This document shows, one piece after another, positions 35,001 through 47,000 of a stretch of DNA of 64,000 nucleotides. Location: contig NC_089576.1 in NCBI RefSeq assembly GCF_040115645.1, forward strand, positions 372,001-436,000. The letters run 5' to 3'. The notes beneath the pieces are model-generated. The model had not been told where the DNA came from, ran no database searches, and saw nothing but the letters and a program-made list of their open reading frames with translations. This DNA is from Euwallacea fornicatus. Taxonomy: Eukaryota > Arthropoda > Insecta > Coleoptera > Curculionidae. The first letter of the stretch is position 1, and the number at the start of each line of letters is the position of its first letter. Made by a program: the position numbers and the translations under genes.

Positions 35001-38000
35001 CAGCGAGGTGACCGAATTGTACATGAATTTAATGTCTTTAGCAAGTGAAACATTATAAACATCGACCCAGACAATAAAAAACTATTGTTCGGGTCGATTG
35101 GCCCTCGGCCAAACCCTCGACGTTGGCGAAATGTTGCTCTCAATTAGCTTTAACTGAGGATAGTGCGCCAACGCTCCGACGACCCCCGGTATGTGCGGCG
35201 TTACTCCGAAATAAATCAAAAGGAAGAATAGCAGCTTCTTCGACAGAAAAGGTGAAATATCTTCAGTTGCTAAAGATAAACCCCGTACAGGGTGCGCCAA
35301 AGAAGCCAAACGGTCTTCAAATGACGGGTGCGTGGCGGCTCAAGTGCAGTACAAAGGGGCCCCGTTTTCTTCGGAAAATTTGACTTTCTTGTTGAATTTT
35401 GATATTTTTTGGTTCCATTGGAGTTCAATCCCCCGATGGACTCTACGTTTCACGTTATGCAAGATCTCACGTAGGAGTCTGCAGCGTCAAGATTTTACAA
35501 GAATAGTATCGTTTTCAATGGTACCTGTACAAATGTGGTTCCTTCATCAATCCGCCCAACACGAGACTCTTGAGGTAGATCGGCTCGATAAAATGTGACA
35601 ACAGTGCTCCTTGGAGACCCAAAACATTCCACTTGCATATTTTATCGGAACATGACATCGTCAGAAGTCGTTCACCCTGAAAAAGCAAGAACCCGTATGA
35701 AACGTCGCAAATTTCAAACCTCAGACTCAATAAAAGCAGTAAATAACTGAAAATGTCGATTATTTCATTGGTACATAGGGTTTTCACACGCGGAGGGCGT
35801 GGTCGCGCCCCTGAGAACTGCTCTGCGGTCGCCGTGGTGGCTACTCGCTTGAAGACTTGAAACTTGCACAGAGCTGGTATTGCATGCGACAGATAAAGCT
35901 TACTGGAAATGCCTCGCCATCCATACGAGCGATTTTAGCAGTACGAATGGTAGGGAGTGGTACCACCAAATTAAATCATTAACGTAGAGAATTCCCTACT
36001 CTGTCCACTGTTACTGGGCGCATCGGACCAACTCAGTGTCTTCGCCGAAAGGGCAGGCGCTGCGAAACTTGTGAAGTAGTCTTGCTCACTTCGTACGATT
36101 GATACCTTTCCAATTGTCAGGCGGTTCGGGTAAACAGAGGGATAACATTGTTGATACAAATAACAGAGTTGTGCTAGATCCCCATGTAAGGCAAGCCTGT
36201 CTGGGACATACTGTATATGAGTTCGTTTATGAATCGGATTTGAATCGGAGAAGCTAGTCACGATTTTAGGGTCGCTATGTGACGTGACAAACATAAACAT
36301 GCACTGTCATACGACTAAAACGTCAAAAGCTGCGCGGCCGCGTGCGCGCAATTCGTAGTGCGCCTACAGCGGCTTAGTCGAGCGTCGATTGCGCAGCTTT
36401 CTCGAGTGAACGCATATACCATGTAACTCTTAGGTATTTGACGTCGAATTACGTATGTACACACTACTAAGAAGGGGTATATTTGCACAGGAAAAAGTGG
36501 GTCTTTATCATTAACTAAAAAGACGCAAATACATAACACCTATAGTATAATATACAGTACAGAAACTTAACGATACGGCTTACGCTAAAGAAACTACAAA
36601 TCCAGCTCAACTCCTTTTACCATACAAACTAAACATTAACCCACTCTCACCTGAATAATTCCATCCCAAGTCTGAATCCCGGAAGTGCCCCTGATGGGGA
36701 TGGTTCCTTCGCCCGACTCGATTTTCGTACGCAACTGCCCTCGGGAGATTCTATTAGGGTGTCGATCTACAGCAGAGTCTTCGTGAGGGCTAAAAATGCG
36801 GGCGTCGCCGCATGGAGCCGTGTTAATGTACAAATGAAACTCGATCCCTTCACGCAATTCGTAGCCCCGATTGTTAGCTCTCGGCACGAAGATCGATGTC
36901 GAGGCTGTATCTAAATTGTGGTAAGGAAAATCCTTAGCCAATTCCATTCCCGGCCGAAAAAAAATCCTCTCAATTTCAGGCTTTGCCTCACCTTCATTAG
37001 TGAGAAGTTCCAGTTGATCGTATAGATAATTGACCAAACACCGTCTTGCGACAATTTCAGCGTGCATATCGTTCAAAGAAGACCCGTTCAGGCATATGTG
37101 ACCTCCCGAGACGCATTTGGTACCGGTCGTCACGCACAGAACCTCGGCGTCCTCCACGGTCTCGCTCCTGGTCATCACAATGCCGGCCAATACTTTCTTG
37201 CGCGAATGCAGAATGTCGCCCTCCATGACTTTCATAAATGTCTCATTCACCATCCTACAAACACACAATTGGCCACTGTCCATGACAAATATTTCAAAGC
37301 AAGACCTTCCGATTGCATCTGCTTTAAGTAGACTCTCGTGAGACACGCTGGAATCGAGATCCGGATGACCATTCATGAGCCCTTCAATGGGGTTGTATTT
37401 TATGAGTTTAGCCAGGGCGATCTTGGCAGCTGCAGATTTGGCGCTTCGTTTACTTGATCCTGAAACAGCTCCATCAAAAACCAACTTAAGTTACATACAT
37501 GGGGGCACAATATTGTGGCACTTCTTTTTTGCAATATTTGCTCACTGCCCGGTACCGATAGACCAGTAGCACTCACAGCGCATGCGAGCGTTTTAATCGA
37601 AACCCGAGCGGGGCGCCGACGGCGTTTAACAAAGTTCCGCACCTGTGTACAGGGTGTCCCACCGGGAACCGCTAGTAGACGTTCTGGGAAAACTGAACAG
37701 CAAAGTTGTTAAAATTTTGCAGTTTAGTGAGAGCCTCGAGACGACCTCAGCTGACGTATTTTAAATGAGGTTCCGATACGACCGGAAGTTGATATTTCCT
37801 TGCTTGTTTTACAGATAGAACACCCTATATATTGTTACATTTTTGAGGTTCTACGCTCGATTTTAATACAAATTTGTTTATGCGTTTGCTTTCTTAGAAT
37901 TGATATATATATATATGTGCAATTAAATGTTGAAAGGGAGAGATGCAAGTGTGAAATAAGGGCCTTCTGCAGTATTGTGGCGAAAGAGCGTTACGCAGCA

Positions 38001-41000
38001 CCTTTCTGTATGTTGACAACTTTGCAATTCTGCAGACTGTTATCAAACCACCAGACTTTTTGCAGATCGCAGTTTCGCCGAAACGTCCCGTGGCAGTTCC
38101 CCGCGGCCACTCTGTACAGCGTCCGACGGACAAGTGCACTCGGCAAATGTGCATTATACGGGGCGAATTTTAAGCAGAAGTTCTATTTTAACATGATATA
38201 GGCATAAAAAGAACTAGGCAAGACCTTCGTATGATTTTTTTTTCTAAATTTAAAAACAACCGAAACATGCGAGAATAAAAAATACAAAAAAAAACAGGAG
38301 ATTATAAATAATCAATTTACCAACAAGTAAATAAGTCGCGATGAACGTATGAAAAGGCCCGTGAAATCACCAGACTTGAATCCACGTGATTTTTGTCCGT
38401 GGAGGCCACGTGAAAAGTTTGACGTTTACGACTGAGTTTAACACAGTGGCAGCGCTTTGTCAAATAGTAACGATAAGTAAGTGAGCAACGATGAAAGGTT
38501 TTTTTTATTTATTAAAGCCATTATACACGCGTACTTAAGGGCTGTTTTTGCTATGCCGAATAAACGTTAAATAAGAATTTTGTTATGTTTTTTGAGGTCT
38601 ACATCGTGTTAAAGAGAAAATCCCCACTTAAGATTCAGTCTCTATATTTGCCTTGCTTCTAGGGATATTGAGAGGGTAATGATTGCTACGTGCAGTTTAT
38701 AATGTAACAAATTCAATAATTTAGACTCTAGCAAATCCTGAGTTGAGAGTGGGACACCAAGTATGGACCGGAGTTGATATAGCAAAAACTGAAGATGAGC
38801 TTAATAGTCATATCAAAGATAGAAGTTGTTGCTTGTTTGACTTGCGAAAGTTCGAAATAGTGCTGTGAACTACAAGGATCCTTGTCTTGACAAACGTTAA
38901 GGCGTTAAAAGATAGTGGAAACTGCAAGTCGTACTAATAGTAATAGTGTCCGTGTCGAGGAAGACGTATGGTACCTTTGTCACACTATTGCTCCACCCTG
39001 TATATACCAAAACTTACCAGTTCCAAAGAAAGTCTCATTATCAATCGTAATGCTGGTCTTAAATCGGTTCACCACATCAGTTTCGTTATGGGTAAAAGAG
39101 TAGACTGCATTTGGGTAAAGCTCATTGAGCAGCATTACAGGGTTTTTGTCCCTCGGCGCGTCGGTAGGCGCAGCCTTCAGTTCTTCATCAACTTTATCAC
39201 TAGTGAAATCCGTGTTCGTATTAATCATGCTGGAGGTCATAACTATCGTCCCGTTATTAGGGAATTGAATGAAGGACTTCAGAGCTTCCTCCGCGGCCTT
39301 GGCACGGGCCACCTTCTTCGAGGCACCTTGTCCGTAGTACTTCTGGCCATCGAGCTCCACGGAAATGGAGAAGACTGGATTGTGCGGGGGACCCTCAACG
39401 CTGGCTACTTCGTACTTTAGCCCCACTCGTAACTCGTTTAGGATGGAAACAGGGTTCTTATCAGTTAAGCTTATCTCGGTCTTTTTACGTTTTGCCGGTG
39501 CGGGTTTATCATTGCTTTTGCTATCTAAAAACGGTATTGCTCGATGATCAATAGTGGTCTGTGTTAGCGCAGTACCAAGTGTTATTCTTTCGGAGATCGG
39601 ATAACATAGCTGTGGTAATGGAATTTGCAATAACCCCAAATAAACTGCTGGACAAAACCTACGGGACATATTCTTGGATGATTCTTTAAAACTGCGCTTG
39701 AAAGTGACTGACCTCGTCCTGTAGCATATACAGGGTGATGCAAGAGATGACAGCATTTTCTTGACACTTCGTTTTTGACGAGGACTTTACCTAGCAATAG
39801 GCAGGAGTCTTATTAACTAGTATGTTTGTCTCATTTAATTTGTCCAGCAATTTACATATGCAATACCTATTACGGTTACTGACATTCCTGTTAAAATATC
39901 AAATCTGAAAAATCTTGTACAGGGTGAGTCAGTTCAAACACCTTATTATTTTTAGTGTAATAGTTGGAATTTTTGATGATAATCACGAGTGAACCACAAG
40001 AGGTGTGTGATGTGGTGTGTAGCGGTTTAAACCTCTCTTCGCATATTTGCTTCGTCTCCTGTAGGTCCAAACTGACCCATCCGCCACGATTTCATATTCT
40101 GTCGTGTATTAATTGGGAGAATTGAACAAGTTAGAAAACTCCGAAAAATAATAAGAAAAGTTCGTATTTACTCGTGTGGCACAAGGGGTTTTTGTCGGAA
40201 TACAGGGTGATGAACTACCAGTTTAAGATTTTTTATTTTTGTTTACAGCTCCAACAGCTGAAGAGACGTTTCGATGAGTCTTCTTGCATATTAAGAGTTT
40301 CATGATCGGCGCCATTAGGCTGTTCGCGTCATAAGAAATCTTGATGATTTTTCTGCGGTTTTGCACTTTCCCCATCACCTACTCGTGCAGTACGTCGCCG
40401 ACCGTTCACTTCAGATAGTTCGAATTCTTTGCAAAAATGCGATAGAAGACGATTTTTTCCCCTAATTCGTTGCCATTAGGAGTCTGATATGGAAAAAACC
40501 GACTTACGTGCATCAAATGATCGGAAAATAGACCTTGCATCGCCTATTATGCTGTCAAATCCGCTAAAACTGCTAAGGATCCGATAGGAGCCAGGCAAGT
40601 TTCTATATTGATCAAAGATTTAAATATCGTGGAATGATCGGCCGACGTCCTACAGCTAATAAAAAAGTACATGATCGTTAAAGGGACTGGATCTTAGAAA
40701 AGTAACCGCCCTGTGTATGGCGGGCGCGGTTTAGAAAACTTGACTAGGTCCCTCCTCGAGCAACGCGCATGCTTAACGTCTGACTGAAATAGCTCGAAAG
40801 CTGTAGGAGACATAAACAAAAACCAAAAACAGTCTTAAAAATTTCCCCCACTCTGTATTTGCACAACAAAACCGTTCAAGTAATTTCCTCCATCCTGTAC
40901 ATTAACCAAATCTTAAGGACTAGCAACAACACTCAAAAATATAACAAAAATTTAACATTCAACTGCAAAAAAAAATCATAAAAACTCAAATACCTTTCTT

Positions 41001-44000
41001 CACAATTGATTAACAAGGAACGAGCAACCACACACAAGCATGCACATCCCCTTCTAAGACCGACAACCAACGACTCTCTGACCGCACTAAAACAAAGTCA
41101 ATTATCTCTGGATCGATCGTATCAACCCGGACTCTGTTGATTTCATCTGGATCGACCTGGTTAACTACTACTTTGCGACAATGGCAACGAGTTGAACAGA
41201 AAGCGGTAGTAGGTGCGCGCGCACACGCTATTCAACAGTGAAGAAAGCTTGCTTTGCGCAGCGATGCGACCGAGGAGATAGTGTTAGGTGTTCGTTTAGC
41301 CTTGTCCAGTAGGCGATTCCAGCTAAAATCAAAAGCGACTAAGGCCCAATTGCGCGGAAGCGGGTTCAGCTGAAGCGGAACTGGTACCGAAACGATCCGA
41401 CGGAAGTGGCGTACCTGCAGATGGTGTTCGGGGTACCAGTTTCCCATTAATTGAACCGACCTGCATGCAACGGGGCCTTAATGGTTAACAACAAATCTGT
41501 TTGTGCTAGTGTGATGGTTGATTGTGGGATTTGGAGGCTGGTTCGTTTCCCAGTTTTCCTGCCCCCCCAAATTGACAAATTAAGGAGGGAAAAAGCCCAG
41601 CGGTACAATTAACGATCAAAATCGAGAATACGAACGAAAAATCCAGCGAACTGGTCCCTTGTACGTAAAAGTGAATATATAAATTAAAAAATCTCCAATT
41701 CTTGCGGAGAAAAAGTACACTCTGATCTAGGCCAGTCAACGGTGGGGCTCCGGCCAAGGTTGCCCCATTTGAATCGTGGCAAAAAAGCATGTTTGCACGG
41801 AAATCGATACTGAACGTACTCCCAGATCCAATCTGACCATGACACACGCAAATAGTTGATTAACCTAGATTCCCCAAAACTTTCCAGACTTCCTCCACGC
41901 CCTTGGATTACCTGTACTTGTACTACAAAAGTCTGTTTCTTCCAAATTACTGAAAACAGAAATTTCGCTCTCGGTTAGGATCACTTCCTCCGATTTTGCG
42001 GGGAAATTAAAAATGTGCTGCAAAGCACTTAAAGCGGCATTCGTCCTGGCAAGCTTCTTGGAAGCTCCGGATCCAAAAAACTTCTTGTTATAATCTTTAA
42101 GCTTTAGGGAGAGCACGAACACTGGATCGTGAGCAGGACCCGCTACACTCTCCACTTCGTAGGTTAAGGAGGCGAACAATTCGTTAAGGATGGAAATTGG
42201 ATTTTTCCCATCGAGAATTTGATTCATTTGCCGTGGTTTGATTTTTAGATCAAACGGCAGCATACCTGAAAGTAAATCTAGATACAGCATTTATGATCCG
42301 GTCAGATGTGCAAAAGGACCATTTTGCCTATCTAACTGAGAATTAGTCCGTGACCCTTCGCGATACGTGTCCACTGGGCATCGCTCATTTCGTTCGTTGT
42401 TTACTTGACGTCATTGAAGGCTCAAACCGAACTAGTTTTAATATTTAATTGTTTGTGGGACTGAGATGATCGATGGGGCAACGGTCCATCACCCATGTGA
42501 ATGTGACGGTGTGTCCCCAATAGCTCCTGTTTTATTACTAATCGCGAACCACCACTGTCCGGTCATTTCATTTGCTCTGCCACCACCTGGGCGTCTTTCG
42601 CTCTCAAACGCCTCCCCGCAGAACGCACAGTATCAGGGATTTACTTGGCGAGCAGCAGTAAGCACTGCTCAATATACAGAGTGTGACATATCATCACGGG
42701 GGCACTCCGGGGGCCCACCCCACAAAATAATGAAAAACGCTATAAACCCACGGCCGAAAACACACCATCTTTCATATACAGAGTGGCAAAGTTTTCATTT
42801 TTTTTTCTCACATTTTGCGGTTTTCTCTCGAATGAAACTTTTGCAAATGCCAAACGGCAAAAATCAGAGCAAAACTAGTAGAATGGCTGTAATTTAGCCG
42901 TGGCTTGAAAATCGGAACATGTAGCCTGGACTCTCTCGACTTGCTTCAGTAGATGTGTTTTCACATTCGACAAAAACGGTAGATAGAATCACAGACACGA
43001 AAATCGTACGAGAGATCGAGAAGCTGAAGAATCGAAGAACGAATTTTAATTTAGTGTCAGAGTTCATGCGGGGCAAATCGACGATAAGGTGCAAAGTATA
43101 AAATAATACGTGACCCCAAAAAACACAACACGCTGTAGATAGTTATCGATGATTTTGGCATTTTGTTGTAGTCACAAAGAGACGCACGAAATTTACTCAA
43201 ATTTAACCTAAGGCACACGTGAAAAAACGCAGTGTGGAGAAAAAGGATCGAAACTATGCCACCCTGTAGCGTGGAGAAAAAAAAATGATTGAAACTATGC
43301 CACCCTGTAGTGCGGAGAAAAAGGATTAAAACTATGCCACCCTGTAGTGCGGAGAAAAAGGATTGAAACTATGCCACCCTGTAGCGTGGAGAAAAAAAAA
43401 TGATTGAAACTATGCCACCCTGTAGTGCGGAGAAAAAGGATGAAACTATGCCACCCTGTAGCGTGGAGAAAAAGGATTGAAACTATGCCACCCTGTACAT
43501 CCAACATGGTGTGCGTTTGACCACGGATCGATTAGGACCATTTCATTATTTTGCAGAGCACCATCGCCCCCTGAAATGTCTCCACGACGATGTGCTGCAC
43601 CCTATACAGTGTGTCCTAAATCGATCTTATGTACTATATGCATATAGGGTGATTTTTTACATAAAACAGGCAGGCAATTGAACAGGGCAACATTTAATAA
43701 CTTTCTTGATGTTCATGTGTGGCTGGAATCGACCTTTTCGTGCAGCTTGCGAGGGACAAATAAAACTACGAAATCTGTGCGAAAATAAATAGTAAAATCG
43801 CGTTCCCTGTGCGCCATAATCCGGTTGTACAGGGCGGTCCAAATTCGAAGCGTACCGCCGGGATCTCGGAAACTGCAAGAGACACGAGGTCGCTTAAATC
43901 GGGGCGAAGTTGCACGATTTAGCGTCCGATCAAATCTTGAAATTTTGCTTTTTTTCCCCGACTTCAATCGAAGAGATGTTTCGAAATAAATGTCAATTCA

Positions 44001-47000
44001 TTGTTGACATTTTTTTATACATTTTCTTCACGTATTAGCATTTATTCGAAATATCCATTCCGCAAGCGGAAGAAATTGCAACGAAGACGAACTGATGCTA
44101 AAAGCGACACGCGGGAGAACCATAAATACATATACACCCTCTGAGAGGGGTTTTAGGGGGGCATTTTGAGAGGGTATCGTGTCTACTACTTCTTTGGCGA
44201 CCGTTATACGTCATAGTCTTCAGGAAAAGTCATAAAAGACGAAAAAAACCCAGATTCGTGATTAAAAAAAAAATGGTTTAATGATGGTGATTCAACGACG
44301 AAACGTCGGATTTCAAGTTTCACAATCACCATTAAGGGTAGAAAAAACGGTTACAGTGAAGTGACGTCTGTTATGAAATATCTCTTCGAATAGTACCAGG
44401 AAAAGATGAAAGTGATGTGGCAAAATCTAAGTTTTTCCCCTGAACATCTCCGGAAGCACTCGGAACTTTTACAGGTTCGAAATGGCACTTCCTGGGGCAC
44501 CAAGTTGCGCCACTTTGGCCCGACTTAAGCGACCTTCTATCTCTTGCAGTTTTCGCGATGCACTTCGAACTTGGACCGTCCCGTACAAGGCAGACACCCA
44601 TTCGACGAGTTTATGGCACTTAGATCAAACGACTACTCACAAATGAGATCTGACTGCGCGTTCTAGAGCTCCAAACGAAATTTCATGACGTGGCCGACCC
44701 ATGGCTGTTATAGACCATGAAGTTCTTTATAAATTTGACCAACACGCTTTTATCTGTAGTTGAACATCTACGATGGAACTGTCGCGATTCAGAATGAACT
44801 AAAGCAGCTTTAGATCTAGGACAAGTCCATGGACAGCAATTAGGACGAGCTCAACCCGTTTCACTGCAACGAATCGAGTGTTCCCATAAACGGTAATTGT
44901 GAACCTCTTAAGAGCTGATAATAATACACTGAATGTGTCATGTGAGCGACTCATGGCCAGTTTAATGGATCTGGCCATTCTGACCAGGCCACATGCGACG
45001 GACTCGAACTGATTTCAAACGGCGTTGCAGACCTAGGCGGACTCGTCGACGCCAACCGGTCTGTGGACAGAAAATCCTACATGGGATATTGCCTTAGGCT
45101 ATCCAATTCTATGATGAAAGTGGAACACGGGCTACCGTCCCTTTGTCTAATACTAGACACTAGGTAGAAGACGAATAAACATTAGATTTGACAAGTTTGT
45201 TAAATTAATTAACTAGTGCGGTAAAGAGTATTGTCATACATAACGACGGTGAAGGCATTCAAAAGCTTTCTGCAAACCTCATGTGTCACAAAGGTTTCAA
45301 ACACATTATAGGTGTCCGTCACCGTTTCATCAGAGAACCGATTGCAGAGGGGTCGGTGAGGCTCGAGTATTTGTAGATCGCTGGTAAGCCTGCTGATGTA
45401 TCGACCGAAGGTTTTAGAAACGTGCAACATTTGCACTTCATTGGTGGCTCAGGAGGTTGTGACTTGTCAATTGCAACGGCAAGGAGACATATGGTACTTT
45501 CGTCACAGTATTGCTTCACCCTGTATATGCCAAAACTTACCGGTTTTAAAGAAAGTCTCATTATCAATTGTAATTCCGGGCTTAAGTTTGTTCACATCAG
45601 TCTCATTGTTGGTAAACGAATAATCTGCATTGGGGTGAGGCTCACTGAACAGCATTACAGAGATTTTATGCTTCAGCGCGGTGGTGCGCACACCCTTCTT
45701 TTCTTCTTCAATTTTATCACTAGTGAAATTCGCGCTCGTATTAATCATGTCGGAGGTCATCTCTAGCGTCCCGCTATTGGGCATTTGAATGAAGGACATC
45801 AGAGCTTCCTCTGCGGCCTTAATACGGGCCACCTTCTTCGTGGCTCCTTGTCCGTAGTACTTTTGACCATCGAGCTCCACGGAAACGGAAAAGATTGGAT
45901 TGTGCGGAGGGCCCTCAACGCTGGCTACTTCGTACTTTATCCCCACTCGTAACTCGTTTAGGATGGAAACGGGGTTTTTACTGGTTAAGCTAATCTCGTT
46001 CTTTTTACGTTTTGGCAGTGCGGGGGTATCATTGCTTTTTCTATCTAAAAACGGTATTGACCGATGATCAACATTGGTCTGTGCTAGCACAGTACCAATA
46101 GTCAATTAGTCTTCCGGATATCGGATAATATAGTTTTGGTAACAGAATTTCCGTTAAACCCAAATAAACCGCTGGACAAAACCGACGGGACAAACATATT
46201 CTTGGAAGATTTTTTAAAATGCGCTTGAAAGTGACTGCCCTCATCGACTAGCATATACAGGGTGATGTAAGAGATGACAGCATTTTTTCACCGCCTGATT
46301 TTATCAAGGACTTCACCTAGTAATGAACAGGAGGTCTATTAACTAGTACGTTCGTCTCATTTGATTTGTCCAGCCATTTACATATGTAACACCTATTACG
46401 GTTTCCAATATTCTTGTCTAAGTCGAACTATCAAATTTTAACAATCTTGTAGAGGGCTTAAATACTTCATAAATTCTGTATCAACAGATGGAACTTTTGA
46501 TAATTGATAATCAGTGGTGAGACACAAAAACTTCGTATAGTAGCTTCAACCTCTGCTGACATATTTTCTTTTGTCCCTGTGTTGATGTATCCACCATGTT
46601 CGGGTATTCATAGATCACAGATACATCCACAAATATATTAACCAAAGGTTTTATTACTGTCAAACATTTTCAGTTCATTGATGTTGTCGAAGTCTGTAAG
46701 TTATCAAACGTCAGGAAAGGTTTGTTTTGTGCATAACATGTTTTTGCCAGGGGGAACGTTAGATGATAAATTGGAATAATGGTCAGAATAACACCACTAT
46801 TACCATATGTTGACCCAGAAGGACATTAACAAAAACTATCAACAAAATCCTGTCAATATTGCTGTACTATCTGTTACTTCAGTTAAAAAAATAGATTGTC
46901 AATAACTGCCAACAAACTTGTTTTATTCAAGAAAGAATAACACTTCGGTCAAATTAATTTCATTTTTGACACTTGATGACAGTAATGCTATGTGTATGGG

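Noticed and set aside
38968..39420. 150-codon plus-strand open frame, and its counterpart at 45422-45766
   Set aside because: Both are antisense to ADAR cassettes C and A; they resemble each other only because the exons are duplicates.
38994..39735. Exon C, and likewise exon A, as a mobile cassette bounded by inverted CACCCTGTA/TACAGGGTG ends
   Set aside because: The ends point the wrong way (right end on the left, left end on the right) and the duplication extends past them on the 5' side, so the exon lies between elements and not inside one.
45541..46044. Cassette A as a processed retrocopy
   Set aside because: It keeps intron sequence on both sides and both splice sites, so it arose by DNA duplication.
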